Assembly (NCBI GenBank): GCA_005879675.1
Contig: VBJE01000215.1
Coordinates: forward strand, 1 to 30,995
From: Chloroflexota bacterium
Lineage (GTDB): Bacteria; Chloroflexota; Dormibacteria; Dormibacterales; Dormibacteraceae
Direction: 5' to 3'
DNA: 30,995 nucleotides
A program made the translations under genes and the position numbers. A model generated the notes under the pieces. It had not been told where the DNA came from and did no database searches. It worked only from the letters and a program-made list of their open reading frames with translations. Of the stretch, positions 1 to 7,158 are shown piece by piece. Each line of letters opens with the position of its first letter. The first letter of the stretch is position 1.

Positions 1-156
1 GATCTCGTCGACCGCGCCCTCGAAAGCCTCGGCGTGACGGGAGGTCGGCTCGCGAAACCCGCTCACCTTGCGCACGAACTGCCGCGCCGCGGCCCGGATC
101 TCATCGTCGGTGGCGACCACGTCGGAGTGACGCAGGGTCTTGATGCTTCGACACAT
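1..156 (-). CDS. DUF2277 domain-containing protein (3' end off the window)
   Basis: Reading the minus strand from an ATG at 156 gives 52 codons that stay open to the window edge, beginning MCRSIKTLRHSDVVATDDE and continuing with IRAAARQFVRKVSGF. The MCRxI start, the 'ATDDEIRAAARQFVRKVSGFREP' type block and the following AFEGAVDEI match the small DUF2277 family (about 80-90 residues), so roughly 30-40 C-terminal residues are missing because the window ends, not because the gene is broken. The function of the family is not known. It is the last visible gene of a minus-strand run, 36 bp after the ankyrin gene. No clear Shine-Dalgarno precedes the ATG. Confidence 0.85.
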   Translation of the reverse strand, partial: MCRSIKTLRHSDVVATDDEIRAAARQFVRKVSGFREPTSRHAEAFEGAVDEI

Positions 157-192
157 GCGACAACGATAGAGGGCGCCGGAACGCGGAGGAGC

Positions 193-654
193 TCAATCCG
201 ACGGCGGCGCCGCATCGGCGATCGGGTCGAGGCTGGCCCCACGTTCGAGAAGAAGCTCGACGGTGTCAGGGTGCTTCGTCCAACGCGCCCAGGCGAGGGC
301 TGTCATCGGTCCGTTCTCGATTCCGTTTGGGTCAGCCCCACGATCGAGCAGGAGCCGCACGAGTTCCGTGTGGCCCCTACACGCGGCCGCGCAGAGAGGC
401 AAGCCCTCGCTCAATCCGTGGCTCTCTTGATTGGGGTCTGCGCCCGCGTCCGGCAGCATGCGGACGATCTCCGTCTCGCCCTGGACCGCCGCCTGGTACA
501 GGAGCGTCGTCCCGTTTTCGTCCGCGGTATTTGGGGATAGACCGCCGCGCAGGGCAGACGCCACCGTTGACACTCGAGACCCGATGATCGCGCTCAAGAC
601 ACGGTCCATCGTCCGACGGCGCTTGCTCAACTCGGAGTCTCGAGGCCGGCTCAC
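193..654 (-). CDS. ankyrin-repeat protein
   Basis: A 153-residue protein with about three ankyrin repeats. The repeat signatures visible are DENGTTLLYQAAVQGETEIV (about 47-66), LPLCAAACRGHTELVRLLL (about 85-103) followed by DRGADPNG, and TALAWARWTKHPDTVELLL followed by ERGASLD. No signal peptide or membrane segment is seen, so it is probably cytoplasmic and mediates protein-protein contact; the partner is unknown. The chosen start is a GTG at 654 that overlaps the stop of the upstream membrane-protein gene as GTGA (651-654), which suggests translational coupling. An internal ATG at 609 (residue 16, just before DRVLSAIIG) is a good alternative and would give a 138-residue product. The repeat architecture is clear; the specific role is not. 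Confidence 0.75.
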   Translation of the reverse strand: MSRPRDSELSKRRRTMDRVLSAIIGSRVSTVASALRGGLSPNTADENGTTLLYQAAVQGETEIVRMLPDAGADPNQESHGLSEGLPLCAAACRGHTELVRLLLDRGADPNGIENGPMTALAWARWTKHPDTVELLLERGASLDPIADAAPPSD

Positions 655-1337
655 CGCTCGCGATGTGGCGGCAGCTCCGGCAGGTCCGGCGGCGCCAGCC
701 GCGTCGGGTCGAGCCCGGCGCGCTTCAGCATCGCGGTGGCGAGCCGGTCGTAGCGGTGCTCGACCAGGTCGCCGACGGGGTCAGGGCTCGCGGTCATCAG
801 CTGGCGAAAGCTCAGCGACGACACCGCGCGATAGGCGAGCACCGCGCGCGCCGCGTCCGCCCGGCCGGTCATCGACGCGATCCGTACGAACGCCAGCGCT
901 GCCCCGGTCTCCCGGATATCGCTCCACCGCCAGCCCGCGTAGGGAAGCAGCACGAGCAGGATCGGTGGCAGCGCGACGAGAAGGGCCAGGATCACGGCGG
1001 TCCGGAAGATCGCGTCGTGGATGTTCTGGCCGGTGGTGATCAGGGAGTCGCCTGAGTACTGCTTCAAGAGGTCGGCCATGTCCTGCAGGAACTTGGTCAG
1101 GATCGGGATCCCCCCGGGCACCGCCTTGCGGAACGCCGCGATCCACTGATCGAACGTCACCCCCGTGTTCTTGATCGCGTCGGCGATCACCTCGAGACCC
1201 ATCACCGTCTGGTAGATGAGCCAGCCCAGGTAAGCCCATACGACCGTCCAGAAGAAGACGATCGTGTCGGCCAGCACCCGCAGAAACGCCGGCCAGCGGC
1301 GGTCGGGGTACAGCTTGATCATCATGTTCCCGCGCAC
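651..1337 (-). CDS. membrane protein of unknown function
   Basis: A 228-residue protein with a hydrophobic segment near residues 18-45 (ADTIVFFWTVVWAYLGWLIY) and a second near 113-133 (AVILALLVALPPILLVLLPY), with a helical stretch between them (IKNTGVTFDQWIAAFRKAV...DMADLLKQYSG). This predicts two transmembrane helices with both termini on the same side. The C-terminal ~90 residues are soluble and rich in Arg, Asp and Pro. I do not recognise the family. The start is a GTG at 1337; tandem ATGs at 1325 and 1322 preceded by GGGAA are alternatives. Its stop overlaps the start of the ankyrin gene by 4 bp, so the two products may act together, perhaps with the ankyrin protein docking on the membrane protein (inference). 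Confidence 0.6.
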   Translation of the reverse strand: MRGNMMIKLYPDRRWPAFLRVLADTIVFFWTVVWAYLGWLIYQTVMGLEVIADAIKNTGVTFDQWIAAFRKAVPGGIPILTKFLQDMADLLKQYSGDSLITTGQNIHDAIFRTAVILALLVALPPILLVLLPYAGWRWSDIRETGAALAFVRIASMTGRADAARAVLAYRAVSSLSFRQLMTASPDPVGDLVEHRYDRLATAMLKRAGLDPTRLAPPDLPELPPHRER

Positions 1338-1366
1338 GATAAGTCACGGGCACGGCAAACCGTGCG

Positions 1367-2110
1367 CTAGCCCAGCGCGAAGTCGACCTCGACCGTGACC
1401 TGCACGTCCATCTGACCGACCGGCACCTGGGTGTCCACCCCGGCCGCCGCCGGCATGGCGTAGCCGACCGGGGGCCGGCTGCTGGTGGAGACGTCGCTGA
1501 TGCGAACAACTGGGCCCAGCTTCACGCCCGCGGCCGAGGCCATCGCCTGGGCCCTCGACCGCGCGTCGGCGATGGCCTGAGACCGTGCTTCGGCCTGGGC
1601 AGACTTCGAATCGGCCAGGCCAAAGCTCACCGTGATGTTGGTGGCACCCCCCTCCTGCATGATCGCATCGAGGGTCTTGCCGACCGTGTCGACGCTGTGC
1701 CACCTGATGCTTAGCTGCTGCGTCGCCCGGTAGGCCTGGATGTTCTGCCCGGACGGCTCGTACACGGGCCCGACCCAGTAGCCGGCCGTGCTCAGGTCCC
1801 TGTCCGCGACCCCCAGCGACTTGATGCGTCCGACGAGCTTTGCGGTCTTGGCCGCGAGGTCGCCCTGGGCGCCGGCGGCGGTGCCCTGTTGGGAGTGGAT
1901 GCCGGCGCTGACGATCGCGAGGTCGGGCTTCCTGGAGACGGTGGCGTCGCCGGTGGTCAGGATGCCGGTCTCGATCGTCGACGATGATGTTGTCGCGGCG
2001 CTGACGAACAAAGCCGGCCGGTTGGCGGCGACGACGATCGCCGCGACCGCGAGCGTGGAGACGATGGCAAAACCAATCGAGACGGCGACAACCCGAAGCG
2101 TTGCGGACAT
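1367..2110 (-). CDS. SIMPL domain (DUF541) protein, secreted or membrane-anchored
   Basis: A 247-residue protein starting at ATG 2110 (MSATLRVVAVSIGF), preceded by AAGGAG about 10 bases upstream. A longer frame to 2203 is open, but its extra residues are Arg-rich and overlap the divergent gene. Residues 5-28 form an N-terminal hydrophobic signal or anchor. The rest fits the SIMPL/DUF541 family: TTGDATVSRKPDLAIVSAGI at the start of the domain, a central NITVSFGLADSKSAQAEARS, then AIADARSRAQAMASAAGVKL and a C-terminal VQVTVEVDFALG strand. The family is widespread in cell envelopes and related to OMP28/BP26 and mouse SIMPL; its biochemical role in bacteria is poorly defined. It is divergent from the CDP-alcohol phosphatidyltransferase gene across a 67-bp gap that probably holds both promoters. 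Confidence 0.8.
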   Translation of the reverse strand: MSATLRVVAVSIGFAIVSTLAVAAIVVAANRPALFVSAATTSSSTIETGILTTGDATVSRKPDLAIVSAGIHSQQGTAAGAQGDLAAKTAKLVGRIKSLGVADRDLSTAGYWVGPVYEPSGQNIQAYRATQQLSIRWHSVDTVGKTLDAIMQEGGATNITVSFGLADSKSAQAEARSQAIADARSRAQAMASAAGVKLGPVVRISDVSTSSRPPVGYAMPAAAGVDTQVPVGQMDVQVTVEVDFALG

Positions 2111-2177
2111 GCAGTGCACTCTCCTTCTGCGTCTTATGCGTCGGCAACGGCGCCCGCCCGCGTGACGTAACACGGTG

Positions 2178-2813
2178 ATGTCTGTCGCGGACTGGTTGAG
2201 CACCGCGAGGTTGATCCTGGTCGCGCTCCTGTGGCCTGTCGCCGTCAGCGGCCATGGCCGTGTCCTCGCCGTGGGCCTGATCGTGGCGGGGCTGACGGAC
2301 GCGCTGGACGGCTATGTGGCCAGGCGTCTCCAGCAGGCGTCACTCCGCGGCGCCCGGCTCGACGCCGTCGCGGACATGGTGGTGATGGTGTCGGCGGCCG
2401 CGTGGCTCGGCCTCCTGCATCCCGAGGTCGTCACCGACGATGCTCCGCTCCTCATCGCGGTCGGGCTTCTCTACGCGATCTCGACGGGGGCGAGCTGGCT
2501 GGCCTTCGGGCGCCTCGTCGACCCGCGACAGAGCTCGTCGAAGGTCGCCGGCGGCCTGCTCTATCTGTTTGCGCTGGTCACGCTGCTCACCGGAGGCGTG
2601 GCGGCGGCGCTGCTGATGCTCGCGGTCGTCGCGCTCGCTTTCGCATGCCTGGAGACGATCGCCAGGGTAAGCCACACCATCCACACGAGGGTCACGGCAA
2701 GCAGCCAGCGTTCCCACGCTCCCCAGGCGCCGAATGGCGTCGCGAGCAGCGCCAGCCCCACCGCGAGCGTCCCGAGCTCGACTGCGCCGAGGACCAGCGA
2801 GATCCGGCCATAG
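2178..2813 (+). CDS. CDP-alcohol phosphatidyltransferase family protein
   Basis: Integral membrane enzyme of the family that transfers a phosphatidyl group from CDP-diacylglycerol to an alcohol such as glycerol-3-phosphate or inositol. The diagnostic motif D-x2-D-G-x2-A-R-x8-G-x3-D-x3-D is complete: DALDGYVARR, eight residues after AR, then GARLDAVAD (about residues 37-63). Several hydrophobic helices follow, the last being LLMLAVVALAFACLETI. The start is ATG 2178, with a GTG directly before it at 2175. The polar Ser/Thr/Ala-rich tail after about residue 165 has no membrane character and lies entirely antisense to the DUF998 gene, so the functional protein may effectively end near 2680. The alcohol substrate cannot be told from sequence. 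Confidence 0.8.
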   Translation: MSVADWLSTARLILVALLWPVAVSGHGRVLAVGLIVAGLTDALDGYVARRLQQASLRGARLDAVADMVVMVSAAAWLGLLHPEVVTDDAPLLIAVGLLYAISTGASWLAFGRLVDPRQSSSKVAGGLLYLFALVTLLTGGVAAALLMLAVVALAFACLETIARVSHTIHTRVTASSQRSHAPQAPNGVASSASPTASVPSSTAPRTSEIRP

Positions 2814-3193
2814 GCCAGGCCGAGACGAAGCGACGCAACCGTCAAGCCGAGGACGGCCACGGCGGACGCGGCCCGATGCGCCAGGGTCGATCCCGCCTCG
2901 GACGGATCGAGATGGATCAGAGCGGCGCCCATGAAACCCAACCCTGCCACCGAGATCGCCGCCGCCCCCAGCCTGCCGGCTGGAGCGGTCGCTGTCGCCA
3001 GCGCGAAGCATGCAAGGGCGACGAGCACGATCGCGAGGTCGACCGCGCCCGCGGCCGGCGATCCGGGCACGGCCAACCGGCTGATGGTCCGCGCCGCGGG
3101 GTCGTAGCCCGGCGTCATCTCGCCGGCGACGACCACGATCGCCGCCGCGGTCACCACTGAGAACAGCGCGACGAGCGCTAGGAGTCGGGCCAA
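2561..3193 (-). CDS. DUF998 family multi-pass membrane protein
   Basis: A hydrophobic protein of about 210 residues with roughly six membrane segments. An N-terminal helix is followed by GEMTPGYDPAARTISRLAVPG, which matches the GYDP...TIS-L block typical of DUF998, and later by GFMGAALIHLDPSEAG, SAVAVLGLTVASLRLGLAYG and a final WLLAVTLVWMVWLTLAIV helix. The family's function is not established. The frame continues upstream without a stop, but the extra residues are Arg-rich and overlap the DUF2087 gene, so I place the start at TTG 3193, overlapping that gene's stop by 16 bp. GTG 3157 is an alternative. The 3' end overlaps the convergent CDP-alcohol phosphatidyltransferase gene by 253 bp. Confidence 0.65.
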   Translation of the reverse strand: MARLLALVALFSVVTAAAIVVVAGEMTPGYDPAARTISRLAVPGSPAAGAVDLAIVLVALACFALATATAPAGRLGAAAISVAGLGFMGAALIHLDPSEAGSTLAHRAASAVAVLGLTVASLRLGLAYGRISLVLGAVELGTLAVGLALLATPFGAWGAWERWLLAVTLVWMVWLTLAIVSRHAKASATTASISSAAATPPVSSVTSANR

Positions 3194-3477
3194 CCGGGCG
3201 GATCGTAGCCGACGTTCGGCACGCTGCCGGTACGCCAGTACACGCCGCGCCGTCGCTGCATCAGCTCCTCGTCGACGAGGAAGCGGCGTAGCGACGCGAA
3301 ATCGGGGTGCCGCCTGGCGATGACTCGGTTGACCTCCGCTTCGTCGTACAGGCGCCCGGGCTGAAAATCCTCGACCAGCCACCTGAGCACCACGATCCGC
3401 TTCTTGCGCTGGACCGGGATGCCGGTCAAACGCCCCGCAAAGTCGACGAAGTTCTCGAGCACGCGATCCTCTGCCAT
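3178..3477 (-). CDS. DUF2087 domain-containing protein
   Basis: A 99-residue soluble protein. After an N-terminal VLENFVDFAGRLTGIP segment comes RKKRIVVLRWLVEDFQPGRL, then YDEAEVNRVIARRHPDFASL and RRFLVDEELMQRRRGVYWR. This is the DUF2087 pattern, a small helix-rich module often fused to or next to ArsR/MarR-type regulators and resembling a winged helix. Here it stands alone, so DNA or ligand binding is only a family-level guess. It begins at ATG 3477, 31 bp after the end of the DUF4153 gene, and its stop overlaps the proposed DUF998 start, so the three genes probably form one minus-strand unit. Confidence 0.8.
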   Translation of the reverse strand: MAEDRVLENFVDFAGRLTGIPVQRKKRIVVLRWLVEDFQPGRLYDEAEVNRVIARRHPDFASLRRFLVDEELMQRRRGVYWRTGSVPNVGYDPPGWPDS

Positions 3478-3508
3478 CGCTCTGACCCTTCGAAGTTACA
3501 CGCAGACC

Positions 3509-5032
3509 TCAGCAGCCGGCCTGGCGCGCCGCCGCCGCCTGCGCATCGGCAGCGTTGAACGCTGCCCACGGAGGCGCGTAAGACCGCGGACCCGCGCACG
3601 CGGCGTTGGTCACCTGCGCTCGCAGCGCGGCGTCGATCTGATCCCGCGAGGCGAGCAGCGCCGGCGTTGCGTCGCTCGAAAGCTCCGCGAGATACTCGCT
3701 GTCGATCTTGTGCGCGGCCTGGGCGTGGCTGGTGTTCAGCGCCACGACCAGCGCCTCAGGGCTCGCGACGTTCAACCCGAGAAGCACCACCAGCGCGGTG
3801 GCCATGGTCGCGCCGACGAACCAGCGCCGACTTCGCCACGCGCCCAGGAATTCCGCCGCCAGGAGCACGAACACGACCCCGAGCCACACCGCGAAGACGT
3901 GACTGTACAGGCGCAGCATCGTGAACCCGTATGCCTCCTCATAGAGGCTTAGGCGGCGAAAGGCGACGACGTCGATCAGCAATGTCATCGCGATCGCGAA
4001 GCACGCCAGGACGGTGAAGGCAAGCCTGGTGTTGCGCTCGGCGAAGTTGCTGATGCGGCTGAAAAGGACGAGCAGCGCGAGGGTGATGCCGCTGACCCAG
4101 AGCAGCTGGAAGAAGCCGTTGCGCGCGTAGTCGGCGTAGGTCACGCCCGCGGATCTCAACGTCTCGGCCGCGGCTCCTGTCGCCGCCAGCACCTGGGCGA
4201 CGGCAAAGGCCGCGAAGACCGCGTCCAGGACCGCGAGCACGACGAGCGCCTCGGTGGCGCCGAGCCGCCAGACCGGTCCTCCGATGCGTTCAACGGGCTC
4301 GGACGCCGCCAGGCGCAGCAAGCCCGCGGCGCACCACGCACCGGCAGCGATGTAGAAAACGTCGAGCAGCAGCGAGCCGAGGTCGACGTCGAGATGGAAG
4401 AAGGACGCGAACACCGGGTCCGCCGACGCCAGCAGCGCCGCGATCAGCGCAGCGACCGGTACGGCGATGAGGATGCCTCTCAAGACCGGAGCGGCGGCGC
4501 TGATCCGCCCGCGTGACTGGACAGCGGGTCGTGCCGCAAACCCGGCGCCGGCGACGAGCTGGACCACGGCGTGAAAGCCTCGCGCCGCCAGTTCGGCGAT
4601 GCCGAGGTCGGCGACCGAGCCGCGGACCGCGAAGGAAGCCGCAAGCCCAAGCAGCCCCAGCGATGCCAGCAGGTCCGGCCACAGGAGCCAGGGGCTGGCG
4701 CGGAGGGTGAGCCACAGGGCGAAGACGGCGGCGGCGGCGACGAGAATCAGCGGCTCCACGCGCTGCAGACGGCCGGCGGTGATGGCCACGGTCGCCGCGA
4801 TCACCAGCGTCAGCGAAGCACCCAAACCGAACGTGCCGGTGCGCAGCGCCTGGTCGGCGATCACTCCGATCAAGAGCGCGGCCCCAAGCGTGGTCCCGGT
4901 TGCCTGCCGGCGAGTCCGGGTGCTCGCCCAGGCCGGCATGGGGGGCGTCACCGGGAGCCAGGCCGTGCCATCCCATCGCCAGCGCCCGTCGGGCGACAGC
5001 TGGCCGACTTGGGCCGGGCTTGCGTCTGCCAC
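3509..5032 (-). CDS. DUF4153/DUF4173 family multi-pass membrane protein
   Basis: A 507-residue protein with about 11-12 hydrophobic segments. The N-terminus carries LSPDGRWRWDGTAWLPVTP, the short 'DGxWxWDGTxW' motif common in actinobacterial-type envelope proteins. The middle contains ADPVFASFFHLDV and the block TYADYARNGFFQLLWVSGIT, characteristic of DUF4153/DUF4173 proteins, followed by more membrane helices with YEEAYGFTMLRLYSHVFAVW. A soluble C-terminal region of about 100 residues ends in AAAARQAGC. The function is unknown; family members are often near two-component regulators or sigma factors, but none is visible here. The start is a GTG at 5032 with AGGAG immediately before it, unusually close; no other start fits. 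Promoters for this gene and the divergent peptidase must lie in the 43-bp gap. Confidence 0.75.
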   Translation of the reverse strand: MADASPAQVGQLSPDGRWRWDGTAWLPVTPPMPAWASTRTRRQATGTTLGAALLIGVIADQALRTGTFGLGASLTLVIAATVAITAGRLQRVEPLILVAAAAVFALWLTLRASPWLLWPDLLASLGLLGLAASFAVRGSVADLGIAELAARGFHAVVQLVAGAGFAARPAVQSRGRISAAAPVLRGILIAVPVAALIAALLASADPVFASFFHLDVDLGSLLLDVFYIAAGAWCAAGLLRLAASEPVERIGGPVWRLGATEALVVLAVLDAVFAAFAVAQVLAATGAAAETLRSAGVTYADYARNGFFQLLWVSGITLALLVLFSRISNFAERNTRLAFTVLACFAIAMTLLIDVVAFRRLSLYEEAYGFTMLRLYSHVFAVWLGVVFVLLAAEFLGAWRSRRWFVGATMATALVVLLGLNVASPEALVVALNTSHAQAAHKIDSEYLAELSSDATPALLASRDQIDAALRAQVTNAACAGPRSYAPPWAAFNAADAQAAAARQAGC

Positions 5033-5075
5033 CTCCTGGTCTAGCGGTTGAGCGGCACCGAAGGTTACGGCTAAC

Positions 5076-6851
5076 GTGGAATGTGCATTGGCTGCCCCGA
5101 CAGAGGCCTCGGATCGCGCGCGGATCGAAAAGCTGCTGTCCGTCGTCAGGGCGACGAGACCCCTGCCGGACGCGGACGGCGCCCTGTATTACTCGGCGAA
5201 CGTCACGGGCAGGGCGCAGGTGTTCCGCCAGCCCGCGGCCGGCGTGGAGCCGGAGCACCTGCAGCCAGGCGACACCCGGATGCTGCCCCACGCGCACACG
5301 CCTCGGGGCCTGCTGGTCCGCGCCGACCGCGGTGGCGATGAGATCTGGCAGCTCGGCATGATCGAGGCAGGCGGGTTCCGGGCGCTGACAACCGACCCCC
5401 GCGCCCTGCATCGTTCGGTGTGCGTGCATCCAGACCAGGAGCGCGTGGGGCTGAGCTGGAATCCCGACGGCCAGGCGGACCTGGTCCTCGGCGAGCTCGA
5501 CCTCGCCAGCGGAGCCCTGTCGCGCTGGGCCGAGCCAGGGGGTTTCTGGGAGTGGGCGGCGTGGAGCCCCGACGGGCGGCGCGCGGCGGTCGTCAAGGTG
5601 ATGGGCACCCCGACCGAGGCGTATCTCCTCGACCGCGACGGAGGGCTGACCCAGCTCCTGGCCGGCGCGCTGCGCGCACATCCGGTGGAGTGGCTTGAGT
5701 CGGGGATCCTCGTCATGACCGACCTGGGCCGCGACTTCCTTGGGCTGGCGCTGGTCGAGGAATCCAGGCCCAATGCCGTCGCGCGGTGGATCTTCGCCGA
5801 GGATCGCGACCTCGAGGGCGTGATCGTGGATCCGACGGCGACCAGGGCCGCCGTCGTGGTTAACGAGGGCATCTACGACGGCATTCGAATCATCGACCTG
5901 GGCACGGGGGAGTCTCTCGATCGGGTCGGGCTTTCGCCAGGCGTCGTCACGAGCGACCACAGCGGCGGTCCTGACTATCACGTCGGGTGGTCGGCGGACG
6001 GATCGCGGCTCTTCGTGAGCTGGGAGCAGCCGACGCGCCCGGCGGAGATATTCGAATGGCCGGGCGGGACGCGATGGACGTTCACCTCGGAGCCACCCGC
6101 CGGCCTGATCGACCCCGTCGAGGTCGTGTTCGAGAGCTTCGACGGTCTTAGGGTGCCGGGCCTCTTCTATCGCATCGACGAGAGCCCCCGGCCCGCGGTG
6201 GTGCAGTTCCACGGTGGGCCGGAAGGGCAATCGCGCGCGACCTTCAATCCGCAGGCGCACCTCCTGAACTCCATCGGCATCAATCTCCTCCTCCCCAATG
6301 TCCGCGGCTCGACGGGATTCGGGATGCGGTTCCAGAGCCTCGATGACAAGACGTTGCGATGGGATGGCGTCAAGGATGGGTGCGAGGCGGCGCGCCACCT
6401 GAAGCGGACCGGCGTCGCGACCAAGACGGCGGCGATGGGCGGCTCATACGGCGGGTTCATGACGCTCGCGGTGCTCGTCGAGGACCCCGAGCTGTGGGAC
6501 GCGGGCGTCGACGTGGTGGGCATCGCCGACTGGCACACGTTCTTCGCCAACATGCCGCCGTGGCGCGGGGTGCTGCGCGTCCACGAGTACGGCGACCCGA
6601 ACGGTCCGGAGGCCGAGTTTCTCCGCGAGATCAGCCCGATCCACCGCGCGCATCTGATCCAGGCGCCGTTGCTGGTGGTTCATGGGCGGAACGACCCTCG
6701 GGTGCCGGTCGAGGAGAGCGAGCAGATCGCTCGCGCCACGGGCGCCGAGCTGATGATCTTCGAGGACGAGGGTCATGGCATCGCGGCGCTGACCAACCAG
6801 GTGACGTTCAACCGCCGGGTCCTGGAGTTCCTGGCCGCGAACCTGGGGTAA
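5076..6851 (+). CDS. S9 family (prolyl oligopeptidase-like) serine peptidase
   Basis: A 591-residue protein with no signal peptide, probably cytoplasmic, that would cleave short peptides, often acylaminoacyl or post-proline. The N-terminal ~330 residues have repeated beta-propeller-like strands (SWNPDGQADLVLGELDLASG, AAWSPDGRRAAVVKV, GWSADGSRLFVSW). The C-terminal alpha/beta-hydrolase domain follows VVQFHGGPEGQSRATFNPQ. The catalytic triad is visible: Ser457 in GGSYGGFMT, Asp540 in HGRNDPRVP and His567 in EDEGHGIAA. The oxyanion region NVRGSTGFGMRF is also present. The start is a GTG at 5076. It is monocistronic, divergent from the DUF4153 gene and convergent with the serS-tRNA unit. Confidence 0.9.
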   Translation: MECALAAPTEASDRARIEKLLSVVRATRPLPDADGALYYSANVTGRAQVFRQPAAGVEPEHLQPGDTRMLPHAHTPRGLLVRADRGGDEIWQLGMIEAGGFRALTTDPRALHRSVCVHPDQERVGLSWNPDGQADLVLGELDLASGALSRWAEPGGFWEWAAWSPDGRRAAVVKVMGTPTEAYLLDRDGGLTQLLAGALRAHPVEWLESGILVMTDLGRDFLGLALVEESRPNAVARWIFAEDRDLEGVIVDPTATRAAVVVNEGIYDGIRIIDLGTGESLDRVGLSPGVVTSDHSGGPDYHVGWSADGSRLFVSWEQPTRPAEIFEWPGGTRWTFTSEPPAGLIDPVEVVFESFDGLRVPGLFYRIDESPRPAVVQFHGGPEGQSRATFNPQAHLLNSIGINLLLPNVRGSTGFGMRFQSLDDKTLRWDGVKDGCEAARHLKRTGVATKTAAMGGSYGGFMTLAVLVEDPELWDAGVDVVGIADWHTFFANMPPWRGVLRVHEYGDPNGPEAEFLREISPIHRAHLIQAPLLVVHGRNDPRVPVEESEQIARATGAELMIFEDEGHGIAALTNQVTFNRRVLEFLAANLG

Positions 6852-6857
6852 GCGCGC

Positions 6858-6873
6858 GACCGGCATTTCGGTC
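6858..6873 (+). terminator. possible terminator hairpin after the S9 peptidase
   Basis: A short inverted repeat, GACCG-6 nt-CGGTC, begins 7 bases after the peptidase stop and is followed by a moderately T-rich stretch (TGATTCGTTG). It resembles a weak intrinsic terminator. The stem is only 5 bp and there is no uninterrupted T-run, so this is tentative. Confidence 0.3.
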
Positions 6874-6885
6874 TGATTCGTTGAA

Positions 6886-7002
6886 GTCACGTGACGTGGT
6901 GATACCCCGCCACCCCTCTCCCGGCAACGGGAGAGGGCTGTCTTCGAATCAGTTTGCCGGAGCGGGAGGGATCTCCAAACACGCGAATGCCGGCATTCGC
7001 GT
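6886..7002. repeat. cluster of perfect palindromes in the convergent intergenic region
   Basis: Within the 197-bp gap between the S9 peptidase and tRNA-Ser there are three perfect palindromic elements in addition to the flanking hairpins. GTCACGTGAC lies at 6886-6895. A 10-bp stem CCCTCTCCCG / CGGGAGAGGG with a GCAA tetraloop lies at 6914-6937. A 22-bp palindrome with no spacer spans 6981-7002, with half-site ACGCGAATGCC. No open reading frame with coding character occupies this stretch. The 6914-6937 element resembles dispersed REP-like or terminator palindromes, and a relative lies at about 20685-20705. Roles as bidirectional terminators or protein-binding sites are inference. Confidence 0.6.
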
Positions 7003-7013
7003 TATTGAAGGAG

Positions 7014-7046
7014 GGAAATTATGCGCGAGCGCCGGCACTCGGCGCG
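7014..7046 (-). terminator. candidate terminator of the serS-tRNA-Ser transcript
   Basis: Two bases after the tRNA 3' end, the minus strand forms a GC-rich hairpin (plus-strand arms about 7023-7033 and 7034-7046, with one mismatch and one bulge), followed in the minus direction by ATAATTT. This fits an intrinsic terminator for the long minus-strand transcript, though the U-tract is short. Confidence 0.45.
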
Positions 7047-7048
7047 AA

Positions 7049-7140
7049 TGGCGGAGGGGGAGGGATTTGAACCCCCGATCGGCTTGCACCGATAACGGTT
7101 TTCAAGACCGCCGCCATAAGCCGGACTCGGCCACCCCTCC
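7049..7140 (-). tRNA. tRNA-Ser (anticodon UGA)
   Basis: The minus strand folds as a class II tRNA of 92 nt including an encoded CCA. The acceptor stem GGAGGGG pairs with CCCCTCC, followed by discriminator G and CCA. The anticodon stem GCGGT/ACCGT encloses the loop CTTGAAA, giving anticodon UGA, which reads UCA codons. A long variable arm with stem ATCGG/CCGAT, diagnostic of serine (or leucine/tyrosine) tRNAs, follows. The T-arm carries TTCAAAT. A G at the discriminator position and the long arm both fit recognition by SerRS. It lies 18 bp downstream of the serS stop on the same strand, so it is probably co-transcribed with serS. Confidence 0.95.
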
Positions 7141-7158
7141 GTTTGGGGCCGGGAGCGA

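Noticed and set aside
4290..6398. A 702-codon open frame on the minus strand across the S9 peptidase and part of the DUF4153 gene.
   Set aside because: Antisense shadow of two clear genes. The product is Arg/Pro/Gly-rich, has no recognisable domain, and runs across a divergent intergenic gap. Long spurious frames are expected at this GC.
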